Source of the DNA: Leeuwenhoekiella polynyae
GTDB lineage: Bacteria; Bacteroidota; Bacteroidia; Flavobacteriales; Flavobacteriaceae
Length of the DNA: 64,000 nucleotides
Direction: 5' to 3' (one strand)
NCBI RefSeq assembly: GCF_042683665.1
Contig: NZ_JBHUOO010000010.1
Position numbers and translations under genes: made by a program. The notes beneath the pieces were generated by a model. That model had not been told where the DNA came from. It worked only from the letters and a program-made list of their open reading frames with translations, and searched no databases. Below, one piece after another: positions 9,782-19,441 of this stretch (position 1 is the stretch's first letter; every line of letters starts with the position of its first letter).

Positions 9782-10961
9782 TTTCCTAAAATATCAAGCA
9801 CAGACGAGTCCGCACCCTTTAGCAGTTGAAGTATCTCACGCAAAAGGCTCCTATATCTATGATATTTCGGGTAAGGCGTATCTAGATTTTGTAGCAGGTG
9901 TTTCAGCAGCAAGTTTAGGTCACTGCCATCCGGCAGTTGTTAATGCTATAAAAACGCAAAGCGAAAAGTATTTGCATGTGATGGTTTATGGAGAATATGC
10001 TCAAGATCCTGCTGTTCAACTAACCCGTTTATTAGCAGAAAATTTACCCGAACCCTTAGAGCAAACTTATTTAGTAAATAGCGGTACAGAAGCTATAGAT
10101 GGCGCGATGAAACTGGCGAGAAGAGTTACTGGCAGAAGCGCAATCATTTCTGCTAATCAAGCTTATCATGGTAACACCTTTGGCGCATTAAGCTTAATGA
10201 ACTACGAAGAGCGTGTGGCTCCTTTTAGACCGGTTGTAGGAGATATTTCGCATATAAACTTCAATAGTTTTGAAGATTTAAATAAAATTACAGAAAATAC
10301 AGCCGGAGTTGTTTTAGAAACAATTCAAGGCGGAGCAGGATTTATTCAACCCGAACACGGCTGGCTTGCAGCAGTAAGAAAACGCTGTAAAGAAGTGGGT
10401 GCGCTTTTAATTCTTGATGAAATTCAGCCTGGCTTTGGCCGTACAGGGACATTTTTTGGTTTTCAAAATTATCAAGTAGTTCCAGATATTGTTGTAATGG
10501 GAAAAGGTATGGGAGGCGGTATGCCTATTGGTGCTTTTACTGCTTCAAAAGCACATATGCAACTCTTGTCAAATAACCCAAAAATGGGACACATTACAAC
10601 CTTTGGTGGTCACCCTGTCATTGCGGCAGCTGCTTTAGCAACAGCAAAAACTATTTTAGAAAGTAATCTCATGGCGCAAGCTTTAGAAAAAGAAAAATTA
10701 TTTAGAAGCTTGCTTAAACATAAGCTCATTACCGAAGTTCGCGGAAAAGGTCTGATGCTGGTTGCAATTACCCCTTCAGCAGAAATAACTACTGAAGCAA
10801 TTTTAATGGCTCAAGAAGAAAGCTTAATTTTATTTTGGTTACTTTTTGAAACCCGTGCAATACGCATCACTCCCCCTCTAACCATCTCTGCTAAAGAGAT
10901 AAAAGAGGGCTGTGAGATCTTGCTTAAGGTTTTAAATAAAATTGCGACTAAAATGGCATAA
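9771..10961 (+). CDS. Class III (ornithine/acetylornithine-type) PLP aminotransferase
   Basis: The 396-residue protein shows the class III fold: SGTEAIDGAMKLAR for the cofactor phosphate, ILDEIQPGFGRTG with the PLP-contacting aspartate, and the Schiff-base lysine in VVMGKGMGGGMPIGAF. Members transfer amino groups between omega-amino donors (ornithine, GABA, acetylornithine) and 2-oxo acids. No arginine-pathway genes are nearby, so the substrate is open. It overlaps the OstA-like gene by 11 bp, an odd functional pairing. The start ATG is the only good candidate. Confidence 0.93.
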   Translation: MKADFLKYQAQTSPHPLAVEVSHAKGSYIYDISGKAYLDFVAGVSAASLGHCHPAVVNAIKTQSEKYLHVMVYGEYAQDPAVQLTRLLAENLPEPLEQTYLVNSGTEAIDGAMKLARRVTGRSAIISANQAYHGNTFGALSLMNYEERVAPFRPVVGDISHINFNSFEDLNKITENTAGVVLETIQGGAGFIQPEHGWLAAVRKRCKEVGALLILDEIQPGFGRTGTFFGFQNYQVVPDIVVMGKGMGGGMPIGAFTASKAHMQLLSNNPKMGHITTFGGHPVIAAAALATAKTILESNLMAQALEKEKLFRSLLKHKLITEVRGKGLMLVAITPSAEITTEAILMAQEESLILFWLLFETRAIRITPPLTISAKEIKEGCEILLKVLNKIATKMA

Positions 10962-11078
10962 TTGCACTTTTGGGCGTAATTGTTGATTACTTTGTTAACA
11001 ACAATATAAAAAGCACAGCTGTCTGCCTGCTATCCTTTTTAAATTTATAAAGGCAGAAATTTTTTAAAAGCAACGTGT

Positions 11079-12476
11079 ATGAAATTTAATCAAGAACACG
11101 AAGAAGATAATTTCCCGCTCACCCGTTTTGAATCTATGTTAAAGACTAATGATGTCCTTTTCTTCGATTCGGATGACTTTGAGAATATTGTTAATCATTA
11201 TTTAGAGAACGGCAAGATTGCTTTAGCAAAAAAAGCCGTGAAATTAGGACTAGACCAGCATCCTTCCTCTTCAAATTTGAAGCTTTTTAAGATTGAAATT
11301 TTAATCTTTGAGAACAAATTAGAAGAAGCAGATCGTCTTTTAGCTGAATTATACGAATTAGAGCCTCAAAACGAGGAAGTCTACATTCAAAAGGCAAACA
11401 TCTACTCTAAACAAGATGATCACACTAAAGCTATTGAGCTGCTTGAAACCGCATTAGAACTTACCGATGCTGATGCAGATATCTATTCTTTAATAGGGAT
11501 GGAATATTTGTTTATGGATGACTTTCAGAATGCGAAGTTCAATTTTATGAAATGTCTAGAAGTTGATGAAGATGATTATTCTGCACTATATAATGTGATT
11601 TATTGCTTCGACTTTTTAGAACAACACGAGGAAGCGATAGATTACCTCAATATGTTTTTAGATAAAAATCCGTATTGTGAAGTTGCCTGGCATCAGGTGG
11701 GTAAGCAATATTTTGATCTAAAAAAGTATAAAAAAGCTTTAGCAGCTTATGATTTTGCAATCATAAGTGATGATACATTTATTGGTGCTTATTTTGAAAA
11801 AGGTAAGGTGCTTGAAAAATTAGGTCGGTATAATGAAGCAATAGAGAATTACCAGATCACGTTAGGTCTTGACGACCCCACCTCTTTTGCCTATTTAAGA
11901 ATGGGTAAATGTTACCAGAAATTGCATTGCGATGATCTTGCCATCACCTATTTTTTAAAAACAGTAAAAGAAGATCCGCTTTTAGACAAGGGCTGGATCG
12001 CAATTACTGATTATTACACTAAAAAGATGGACTATCAAAATGCGCTTTATTACATCAATAAAGCCATAAATATTGATGGGGATAATGTTTTATACTGGAA
12101 ACGCTACGCTAAAATAAATAACCGCTTAAAGTTTTATGAAGAAGCAGAACGGGGGTATAGCAAAACCTTAGAGCTGGGTAATTATGAGCTAGAAACCTGG
12201 CTAACACGTTGTGACATTTTAATTAACCTTGGTGAGTTAGAAGCAGCTATTACAAATTTATTTGAAGCGCTTGAATTCTACCCGGAGTCTGTACAAATAG
12301 AATTTAGGTTAGCTGGTTTATTCTTTACACAAGGTCAGGATGATAAAGGTCATTTTCATTTAGAAAATGCACTGCGATTAGAACCTGATTACGATATAAT
12401 TTTAGAAGAATTATTTCCTTTTGTTTTCGCAAAACGCTCTGTAGTTCAAAAAATACAAAAGGCTAAAAAGAGCTAA
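11079..12476 (+). CDS. Tetratricopeptide repeat protein
   Basis: The 465-residue protein is made almost wholly of TPR helices, visible as repeated blocks such as AIELLETALELTDADADIYSL, AIDYLNMFLDKNPYCEVAWH and ALYYINKAINIDGDNVLYW from about residue 35 to the end. There is no signal peptide or membrane segment, so it is probably a cytoplasmic protein-binding scaffold. A terminator follows at 12502-12530. The partner is not apparent from the neighbours. Confidence 0.9.
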   Translation: MKFNQEHEEDNFPLTRFESMLKTNDVLFFDSDDFENIVNHYLENGKIALAKKAVKLGLDQHPSSSNLKLFKIEILIFENKLEEADRLLAELYELEPQNEEVYIQKANIYSKQDDHTKAIELLETALELTDADADIYSLIGMEYLFMDDFQNAKFNFMKCLEVDEDDYSALYNVIYCFDFLEQHEEAIDYLNMFLDKNPYCEVAWHQVGKQYFDLKKYKKALAAYDFAIISDDTFIGAYFEKGKVLEKLGRYNEAIENYQITLGLDDPTSFAYLRMGKCYQKLHCDDLAITYFLKTVKEDPLLDKGWIAITDYYTKKMDYQNALYYINKAINIDGDNVLYWKRYAKINNRLKFYEEAERGYSKTLELGNYELETWLTRCDILINLGELEAAITNLFEALEFYPESVQIEFRLAGLFFTQGQDDKGHFHLENALRLEPDYDIILEELFPFVFAKRSVVQKIQKAKKS

Positions 12477-12501
12477 ATCAACTTTTATTTAAAATGAATT
12501 T

Positions 12502-12530
12502 AAAAGAGACTGTAAAAGCAGTCTCTTTTT
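12502..12530 (+). terminator. Terminator after the TPR gene
   Basis: AAAAGAGACTG / CAGTCTCTTTTT inverted repeat with a 6-base loop and T run, 25 bp after the stop codon. Confidence 0.85.
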
Positions 12531-12574
12531 GTTTTCTTACGAGTTTGAACTCCCAAGATTATAGATTTGTTTCT

Positions 12575-12582
12575 TACATTTG
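12575..12582 (+). promoter_or_regulatory. Candidate -7 box for the DUF368 pair
   Basis: TACATTTG matches TAnnTTTG. A possible in-frame TTG start at 12580 falls inside this box, which argues for the ATG at 12604 as the real start. Confidence 0.5.
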
Positions 12583-12603
12583 AAACCTAACCAAAATCAG
12601 CCA

Positions 12604-13584
12604 ATGTCTGAAAAAAGATCACTTGCAAATTACGCACTCGTTACTTTAAAAGGTTTAGCAATGGGAGCTGCTGATGTGGTTCCGGGAGTGTCTGGAGGAA
12701 CCATCGCTTTTATCGCAGGTATTTATGAAGAACTTATTGCTACGATAGACAAATTAGACATTGCGCTATTTAAAGTCTGGAAGAAAGACGGATTCAGTAC
12801 GATGATAGAATCGTACAATCTTAAGTTTCTGGGAGCTTTATTTTTAGGTATAGGTCTTAGTATTTTGTCTCTTGCAAAACTCATTACTTTTCTTTTAGAC
12901 GAGCATCCGCTTTTACTTTGGGGATTTTTTTTCGGTCTTATAATCGCTAGTATCGTTTACGTAGGAGGTCAAATTAAAAGTTGGAATTTTGGCGTTGTTC
13001 TCGCTGGATTTATTGGTATAGTCATTTCTTATTTTATCACAATCGCAGAACCTTTGAGTACAGGCGCAAGTTATTGGTTTATATTTTTGTCAGGTTTCGT
13101 TGCAATCATAGCTATGATACTTCCGGGGATATCAGGGTCTTTTATATTACTGCTTTTAGGTTCTTACAGCATTGTATTAGGTACCGTGCGTAATTTTGTA
13201 GATGCGTTGCTAGCTTTTGATTTTTCAGCATTAAAAAATGCAGCTATTAAGTTGCTGCTATTTATGTTAGGTTGTGTTGTAGGTCTTAAAGTATTCTCTA
13301 AGGTATTGACCTATCTTTTTAAGAATTACCAGAACCTAACACTGGCGCTACTTACTGGTTTTATGATAGGGGCACTCAACAAAGTTTGGCCCTGGAAAGA
13401 AGTCTTAAGCTTCCGAACCAATTCTGAAGGGCATCAGGTTCCGCTTTTAGAAAAGAGTATCTTACCACAAAATTATGAGGGAGATCCAAAAATCATTTTA
13501 GTTATCGTTTTGGCAGTGATAGGCTTTTTGACTATTTTCCTACTTGAACGCTTCGCGAATTCTAAGCAAAAAAATGGAATCTAA
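12604..13584 (+). CDS. DUF368 polytopic membrane protein (first paralogue)
   Basis: The 326-residue protein has about eight to ten membrane segments and the family signature LKGLAMGAADVVPGVSGGT near the N-terminus, repeated in part as MILPGISGSFILLLLG near the middle. DUF368 relatives have recently been linked to recycling of undecaprenyl phosphate across the membrane (general knowledge, not tested here). The ATG at 12604 is preferred over the in-frame TTG at 12580, which overlaps the promoter. The gene overlaps the next, related gene by 11 bp. Confidence 0.9.
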   Translation: MSEKRSLANYALVTLKGLAMGAADVVPGVSGGTIAFIAGIYEELIATIDKLDIALFKVWKKDGFSTMIESYNLKFLGALFLGIGLSILSLAKLITFLLDEHPLLLWGFFFGLIIASIVYVGGQIKSWNFGVVLAGFIGIVISYFITIAEPLSTGASYWFIFLSGFVAIIAMILPGISGSFILLLLGSYSIVLGTVRNFVDALLAFDFSALKNAAIKLLLFMLGCVVGLKVFSKVLTYLFKNYQNLTLALLTGFMIGALNKVWPWKEVLSFRTNSEGHQVPLLEKSILPQNYEGDPKIILVIVLAVIGFLTIFLLERFANSKQKNGI

Positions 13585-14590
13585 ACCCCGCTCCTTTTCA
13601 GATAAAATCTGGCTGGTGCTTAAAGGTCTCGCAATGGGCGCGGCCAACAAAGTACCCGGTGTATCTGGTGGTGTGGTTGCTTATGTAGCGGGATTTTATG
13701 AAGAGTTTATATATTCGCTTCAGAAGGTTAATAAAAATGCATTTAAGCTGCTTATAAGCGGCAGGTTTAGAAGTTTTACCCGTTATGTAAATGGGAGATT
13801 CTTATTCCTTTTGATTTTGGGGATGATAATCAGCTATTTTAGTGTTTCAAAACTGCTGGATATTGCTATTATTCACTTTCCACTTTATGTGTGGAGTGCT
13901 TTTTTTGGAATGATTATTGGCAGTATTTACTATATCGCAAAAGACTTTAGCGATTGGTCTCAAAGAAATATCGTCATTCTTGCTTTAGGCATTATCAGCG
14001 GTATAGGAATAAGTCTGCTAGAACCCGCAACACAAAATGATAATCTTATTTTTGTTTTTTTCTGCGGAATAATCGGTGTTTCCGGGATGACACTTCCGGG
14101 ATTATCGGGCTCTTTTATATTAATCCTACTGGGCAATTATGTATTACTCCTTGTAGATTCGGTAAACGCACTTTACGATACACTTTCAGATCTATTTCAG
14201 GCAGACTTTTCATTCATCAACGACCCCCATAGAATACGTTTGCTTAAAGTAATGCTCGTTTTCACATTAGGATCGGTTACTGGTTTAGTAACCTTATCTA
14301 ATTTTTTAGGCTATCTGCTTAAACGCTATAAAAACCAAACCAATGCTGCAATTATAGGTTTTATAACCGGTTCACTGGGTGTGGTTTGGCCGTGGAAAAC
14401 ACCTGTTTTTGAGCGTAATAGTTTAGGTGAAATTAACTACGACCGGGTAGGTGATCCTATACTCACCAATTACGACCGGTTTTGGCCAGAAAGCTTTTCC
14501 ATAGAAAACTGTTTAGCTACTATATTTGTTGTTTTAGGGATTTTAAGTGTTGTTGCTTTAGGCAAATACGGGGAAAAAACCCGTGCATAA
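13574..14590 (+). CDS. DUF368 polytopic membrane protein (second paralogue)
   Basis: The 338-residue protein is a diverged copy of its upstream neighbour: LKGLAMGAANKVPGVSGGV at the N-terminus and LPGLSGSFILILLGNY in the second half, with the same order of membrane segments. The ATG at 13574 overlaps the end of the first gene by 11 bp, so the two are translated together. An in-frame TTG at 13544 would add ten residues lying wholly inside the upstream gene and was not chosen. The pair probably arose by tandem duplication and may work as two halves of one function. Confidence 0.9.
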   Translation: MESKPRSFSDKIWLVLKGLAMGAANKVPGVSGGVVAYVAGFYEEFIYSLQKVNKNAFKLLISGRFRSFTRYVNGRFLFLLILGMIISYFSVSKLLDIAIIHFPLYVWSAFFGMIIGSIYYIAKDFSDWSQRNIVILALGIISGIGISLLEPATQNDNLIFVFFCGIIGVSGMTLPGLSGSFILILLGNYVLLLVDSVNALYDTLSDLFQADFSFINDPHRIRLLKVMLVFTLGSVTGLVTLSNFLGYLLKRYKNQTNAAIIGFITGSLGVVWPWKTPVFERNSLGEINYDRVGDPILTNYDRFWPESFSIENCLATIFVVLGILSVVALGKYGEKTRA

Positions 14591-14673
14591 TTGCTTTGTA
14601 AGTCGCACTTTTACTTCTTATTAATTAAATGTTTAGCTGAACTAAACCAATTTTTCAACACTTCCCTAAAATT

Positions 14674-15405
14674 ATGATTAAGCTAGGACTAATAGGAAAA
14701 AATATAGAATACTCTTTTTCTCGAAAATATTTTACCGAAAAGTTTAAGAACGAATCAATTGAAGGCTCTTATGTAAACTTTGACTGCGCTAACAAACAAG
14801 ATGTCGCAAAATTACTAGAAGAACAAAATGATTGTTTAGGCTTTAATGTCACCATCCCATACAAACAGGATGTTATACCACTTTTAGATGAACTCAACAA
14901 ACATGCGAGTTCTATTGGAGCTATTAATACGATAAAACGATTACCTAGCGGAAAGTTGAAAGGTTTCAATACTGATTACATTGGTTTTAGAAAATCGTTA
15001 AAGCCTTTTCTATCGCGTCAAACACATACAAATGCCCTTGTTTTAGGCACAGGTGGGGCATCTAAAGCAATTGCTTATGCTTTAGAATTAGAAGATATAT
15101 CTTTCAAATTTGTTTCTCGCAACCCTAAAAAAGGTCAACTTTCTTATGATGATATTAATGGGGCTGTTTTAGCAAAACATACTTTAGTAATAAATACTAC
15201 ACCTTTAGGCACCTTCCCTAATGTAACTGACTGCCCTAAAATACCTTACCGCTTACTTACGCGCGGTCACCTACTCTACGATCTGGTCTATAATCCCGAA
15301 GAAACCCAATTTTTAAAGAACGGAAAACTTCACGGAGCGACAATTTCTAACGGATATGAAATGTTAAAACTACAGGCCGAAGCCGCCTGGACGATCTGGA
15401 ACTAA
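14674..15405 (+). CDS. aroE: Shikimate dehydrogenase
   Basis: The 243-residue protein has the shikimate-binding S14/S16 pair (YSFS), the catalytic lysine K64 in NVTIPYKQ, D101 in NTDYIGF, and the nucleotide-binding glycine loop GTGGASKAI. The C-terminal YEMLKLQAEAAW helix is intact. It reduces 3-dehydroshikimate to shikimate with NADPH in aromatic amino acid synthesis. At 243 residues it is shorter than the roughly 270 of E. coli AroE. It follows the DUF368 pair by 83 bp. Confidence 0.95.
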   Translation: MIKLGLIGKNIEYSFSRKYFTEKFKNESIEGSYVNFDCANKQDVAKLLEEQNDCLGFNVTIPYKQDVIPLLDELNKHASSIGAINTIKRLPSGKLKGFNTDYIGFRKSLKPFLSRQTHTNALVLGTGGASKAIAYALELEDISFKFVSRNPKKGQLSYDDINGAVLAKHTLVINTTPLGTFPNVTDCPKIPYRLLTRGHLLYDLVYNPEETQFLKNGKLHGATISNGYEMLKLQAEAAWTIWN

Positions 15406-15490
15406 AACGCCTTATTTCTTACAGCTCTTGTTAATTGCTCAGTTAATAGTATCTTTAACTACTTAATAACGCACCATAACATTGAAAGAA

Positions 15491-17524
15491 ATGTCCGAAG
15501 AAAATAAAGCATCTAAAACTGATAATAAACCAGAAGAAACTGTAGAAAATCCTCAACAAAAGGAAACTGAAAAAGCTGCAGAAAGTACTCCAGTTAGTCA
15601 GGATCAGGAAGAAGTACAAGAAAATGAACTCACAACAGAATCTATTGAAGTAATTCAAAATGCAAAGACAGATGATAGTGATGATGATGACTTTATTGAA
15701 GAAGATACAGATGAAGAAGACGATGCTGACCCCGCTGATCTAGATGCTGCCTTAAATGAAGATAGCGAAGATGAAAGCGCTGCAGAGCGCCACAGTATTC
15801 CTAAAAAAGAATATGAAACGCTGAGCAAAGAGGATCTTATCAAAGAGCTCAAAAATCTTTTAAGCAATCATAAAGTGCAGGCGATCAAAGAACATGTTAC
15901 TGAAATACGTGCTGCATTTATCGCTAAGTTTGAAGAAGAACAGGAAGAAGCCAAAGAAAAATTCTTAGAAGAAGGTGGTAATATTATCGACTTTAGATAT
16001 TACAGTCCTTTAAAGAAAGAATTCAACTCTCTTTATTTTGAATACCGAGACAAACGCAACCATTACTACCAGAATCTCAGAAAAGATCTCAATGCAAATC
16101 TCGAAACCCGCAATGCACTAATTGAAGAATTAAAAGAACTTAAGAACGAGTTAGGTGGTGAAGAAAGCATCAATGCAACTTTTGACAAGTTTAAAGATAT
16201 TCAAGAGCGCTGGCGCAATGCAGGTAATATTCCAAGAGATCGCTATAATTTAGTATGGAATAATTATCACCATCACATTGAGAATTTCTACGATTTCTTG
16301 CATCTGAACCGGGAGTTTAGAGACAAAGATTTTAAAGAGAACCTAGATAAAAAACTGAAACTCATCGAGCAGGCAGAAGAACTTGCACAAGAGTCTGATG
16401 TGAACAGAGCTTTCAAAGAGCTTCAAATGCTTCACAAGATCTGGAAAGAAGAAGTAGGCCCTGTATCAAGAGAATATCGTGAAGAGATCTGGGAAAAATT
16501 CAGCGCTGCAACACACAAAATTCATGAAGCTCGTCAAGAATATTTCAAAAATATAGACAAGATTTATGAGCAAAATCTTGAGAAAAAAGAAGAAGTAATT
16601 GCAGCTATCGAGAAAATTGCTGCGAACCCTGCTATTTCTCACAACGGCTGGCAAAAGCAAATGAAAGAAGTAAATGCACTACGCGAAAACTTCTTTAAAA
16701 TAGGTAAAGTGCCGCGCAATGCAAACGAGCCTACTTGGAAAAGCTTTAAACAGGTTACTCGTGAATTCAATCACAATAAAAATGGTTTTTATAAAAACCA
16801 GAAAAAAGAACAATACGAGAATCTTCAGAAAAAGATGAAACTCGTTATGATCGCAGAAGACAACAAAGACAATGAAGATATAAAAGTTACCATTGATCTT
16901 ATGAAGCGCATTCAGTCTGATTGGAAGAAAATCGGTCACGTTCCTCGTAAGGACAGTGATAAGATCTGGAAACGCTTTAAAAAAGCTTGTAATCACTTCT
17001 TTGACCGTCTTCACGCTGAGAAAAAAGAAGTTCTTGAAGAAGAAAAAGGTAATCTTGAAGAAAAGGTGGCTCTTCTAGATAAAGTAAAAGCTATTGAGCT
17101 TAGTGGCAAACACGAAGATGATTTAAAAACGATCAAGGAGCTTATAAAAGAATGGAAAGATACCGGTCGTGTACCGCATTCTAAGAAGAGTATTGAGCAA
17201 GACTTTAATAAGGTTTTAGACGGGTTGTTTAAAAAACTAGACCTTACCCGCAAAGAATCTGAATTGATCAAGTACGATAATCGTGTGGCTGCAATGGCAG
17301 ATGAAGATAACAACCAGGCTTTAAACAAAGAGCGTTACTTTATCACTAAGAAAATTGACGAGGTAAAAGCAGAAATCAATCAACTTGAAAATAACCTTGG
17401 CTTTTTTCAGCACGTACCAGATGATAATCCCATGGTTAAGGAAGTACATAAAAATATAGCCGAACACAAGAAAACTCTGGAGATCTGGAAGGCTAAACTG
17501 AAGAAGTTAAAATCATTGTATTAA
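15491..17524 (+). CDS. DUF349-repeat protein
   Basis: The 677-residue protein begins with about 110 very acidic, low-complexity residues (runs of E and D) and continues with several DUF349 repeats, seen as recurring pairs like W-(K/R)-x-(I/A)-G-x-(V/I)-P-R and W-x-x-F at roughly 75-residue spacing (RWRNAGNIPRDRYNLVW, DWKKIGHVPRKDSDKIWKRF, EWKDTGRVPHSKKS). It is highly charged, largely helical, cytoplasmic and of unknown role. The ATG at 15491 is preferred to an in-frame TTG nine bases earlier. The methyltransferase gene follows 10 bp on. Confidence 0.9.
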   Translation: MSEENKASKTDNKPEETVENPQQKETEKAAESTPVSQDQEEVQENELTTESIEVIQNAKTDDSDDDDFIEEDTDEEDDADPADLDAALNEDSEDESAAERHSIPKKEYETLSKEDLIKELKNLLSNHKVQAIKEHVTEIRAAFIAKFEEEQEEAKEKFLEEGGNIIDFRYYSPLKKEFNSLYFEYRDKRNHYYQNLRKDLNANLETRNALIEELKELKNELGGEESINATFDKFKDIQERWRNAGNIPRDRYNLVWNNYHHHIENFYDFLHLNREFRDKDFKENLDKKLKLIEQAEELAQESDVNRAFKELQMLHKIWKEEVGPVSREYREEIWEKFSAATHKIHEARQEYFKNIDKIYEQNLEKKEEVIAAIEKIAANPAISHNGWQKQMKEVNALRENFFKIGKVPRNANEPTWKSFKQVTREFNHNKNGFYKNQKKEQYENLQKKMKLVMIAEDNKDNEDIKVTIDLMKRIQSDWKKIGHVPRKDSDKIWKRFKKACNHFFDRLHAEKKEVLEEEKGNLEEKVALLDKVKAIELSGKHEDDLKTIKELIKEWKDTGRVPHSKKSIEQDFNKVLDGLFKKLDLTRKESELIKYDNRVAAMADEDNNQALNKERYFITKKIDEVKAEINQLENNLGFFQHVPDDNPMVKEVHKNIAEHKKTLEIWKAKLKKLKSLY

Positions 17525-17534
17525 TCCTTAAACT

Positions 17535-18161
17535 ATGCAGTGCCCACTTTGTAACAGTACGGCTGCTTATTTTAAAACATATAATGATAGACTATATAAC
17601 AGATGCACCTCGTGTGCATCTGTTTTTTTAGATACACGTGACTTACCACATCCTCAAGATGAAAAGCAACGTTATGATCTACACGAGAATACGCTACAAA
17701 ATAAAGGGTACTTAGATTTTCTTTCTCCTTTGATTCAGGCTGTAATTGAACAAGAAGACATTTCAAAAATAGGTTTAGACTACGGAAGCGGTCCCAACCC
17801 GGTGCTCTCTAAAATTTTAAAAAGCAAAGGATATTCTTTATCTCAATACGACACTTTTTATTGTAAAGAAGAAGATAACTTAAATCAAAAATATGATTTC
17901 ATTATCTGCTGTGAAGTCATAGAACACTTTCATAATCCTGCTGAAGAATTCAAACGTTTAAAAGCACTTCTAAAAGCAAACGGAAGCATATATTGTAAAA
18001 CTGCTTTACTTGATAAGACTATAAACTTTGAGAACTGGTCTTATAAAAATGACTTTACGCATAGTTTCTTCTACACTAAGAAAGCATTAAACTACATTAA
18101 ACAATTTTTAGGCTTTGTAGATCTAGTAGTACACAAGAATTTATTTATTTTAAAAGCATAA
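17535..18161 (+). CDS. Class I SAM-dependent methyltransferase with zinc-ribbon-like N-terminus
   Basis: The 208-residue protein starts with two CxxC pairs (CPLC and CTSC within the first 30 residues) and continues with a Rossmann methyltransferase: glycine motif IGLDYGSGPNPVLSKIL, then FIICCEVIEHFHNPAEEF. The substrate is unknown. It lies 10 bp behind the DUF349 gene and probably shares its transcript. Its stop codon overlaps the T tract (on the other strand) of the terminator at 18161-18186. Confidence 0.88.
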   Translation: MQCPLCNSTAAYFKTYNDRLYNRCTSCASVFLDTRDLPHPQDEKQRYDLHENTLQNKGYLDFLSPLIQAVIEQEDISKIGLDYGSGPNPVLSKILKSKGYSLSQYDTFYCKEEDNLNQKYDFIICCEVIEHFHNPAEEFKRLKALLKANGSIYCKTALLDKTINFENWSYKNDFTHSFFYTKKALNYIKQFLGFVDLVVHKNLFILKA

Positions 18162-18186
18162 AAAAAGCGCAGCTTGCGCTGCGCTT
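18161..18186 (-). terminator. Terminator for the minus-strand lipoprotein gene, between convergent genes
   Basis: AAGCGCAGC / GCTGCGCTT hairpin with a TTGC loop at 18165-18186; the A run at its left becomes a T run on the minus strand. The run begins at the last base of the plus-strand methyltransferase stop codon. Confidence 0.8.
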
Positions 18187-18216
18187 CCTATCTATCTAAA
18201 ACTAATATTCTATTAA

Positions 18217-19230
18217 TTAGTCCTTGTATAGGTATAAAGAAGATACACCAGAAAGTACAGCACTTGAAGTAGGCGCTACATTACCTCCGTTTGAAGAAGA
18301 TACATTTCCGTAAACATTTATCTTACCACCACCATTAGCAAGTTCTGCAATGTATACAGCATCTGTTTCGGCGTCATAAACTACATTTACAGGGTTACCT
18401 AGTAACGTTGCGTCACCTGCAAAGCGGATTTGATCTTCAACTGCTAAAGTTCCGCCATTTTCAACAGCATCAAATTTAGAATCAAAGTTTGTGATCACGT
18501 GAAAACCACCATCTGTATCAAAATCTCCTCCAGAAGCTGCAGCAATATCAGTCATAATCATAGTATCACCATCAAAATCTAAACCATGTGTACGTACGAT
18601 ACCTTCTACAGTGATACGCTTAGTAGGTGCTACTGTTGCGTCTGTCATATTGCTAGACGTAAAATTTGTAAATACCGAAAGATCACTGCTACTATCAACT
18701 ACAGCATATAAATCATTACCTACAAATTCAATTCCCCATACTGCAAATTCAACTGTTACTGTGTTTCTTAGGGTAAATGAAGTTCCATCCTTTTCAAAAA
18801 CAAAAAAGCGTCCGTTATCATTTGCATTATCAGAAACTACATAAATATTACCATTAACGGCAAGATCACGAGGACTTTGCAAAGCTGCAGGACTTGAGAA
18901 ATCTAAAGTAAGATCAAGACTTGCATCTATCAGATCACTAATACTCAAATATGTCTGTAAAGAGGTTTGAGTTGCACCACGAGCAGCAATGGTAAAACTA
19001 TCATCATCTGGAGAATAGTAAATACCTTCTGCATCTGTTGCTTCAGTAGAGTAAGTAGTTATTCCACCACGTAATAAATCATATTTAGTTACACTACCGT
19101 CTGTATGACTTGTAGCATAAAGATCCGCAGTGCCGTCAACAACTACAGTTGAGTCATCGTCATCATCACTACAAGATGTTAATGCAAAAAGGCCAATTGC
19201 CCCAACATAAAGAAATTTTGAAATGTTCAT
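18217..19230 (-). CDS. Secreted lipoprotein with a predicted beta-propeller
   Basis: The 337-residue protein has a lipoprotein signal with lipobox LTSC (cysteine at about residue 20) followed by SDDDDDS, an acidic stretch typical of surface-exposed lipoproteins in Bacteroidota. The mature part is beta-rich with propeller-like blades (LYATSHTDGSVTKYDLL, DLAVNGNIYVVSDNAND, AVYIAELANGGGKINVYG). No enzyme motif is seen. It is a single-gene unit on the minus strand with its own terminator. A role in surface binding is only inferred. Confidence 0.85.
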   Translation of the reverse strand: MNISKFLYVGAIGLFALTSCSDDDDDSTVVVDGTADLYATSHTDGSVTKYDLLRGGITTYSTEATDAEGIYYSPDDDSFTIAARGATQTSLQTYLSISDLIDASLDLTLDFSSPAALQSPRDLAVNGNIYVVSDNANDNGRFFVFEKDGTSFTLRNTVTVEFAVWGIEFVGNDLYAVVDSSSDLSVFTNFTSSNMTDATVAPTKRITVEGIVRTHGLDFDGDTMIMTDIAAASGGDFDTDGGFHVITNFDSKFDAVENGGTLAVEDQIRFAGDATLLGNPVNVVYDAETDAVYIAELANGGGKINVYGNVSSSNGGNVAPTSSAVLSGVSSLYLYKD

Positions 19231-19441
19231 AAATTGAAAATTTTAGTTTATTATTTTGTTCACTCAAATAAACGTAAATGTTCAACACGTAATTTTAAAC
19301 GTTTTCTTAATGAAAATCCTACAATTTTTTATTACAATGAAAATCAGCTTGTTAAAAACATTCAATTCTTAATTTTAACTCAGGTTTAGTAGAAGATTAG
19401 CATATTTTAATATATTGAAACAGCCTTTGATATTTAATTAT

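Noticed and set aside
12580..12603. TTG at 12580 as the start of the first DUF368 gene
   Set aside because: The codon is part of the -7 box; the ATG at 12604 gives the normal N-terminus.
12981..13193. Small ORF on the plus strand inside the first DUF368 gene
   Set aside because: It lies in another frame of a clear membrane-protein gene and has no family likeness.
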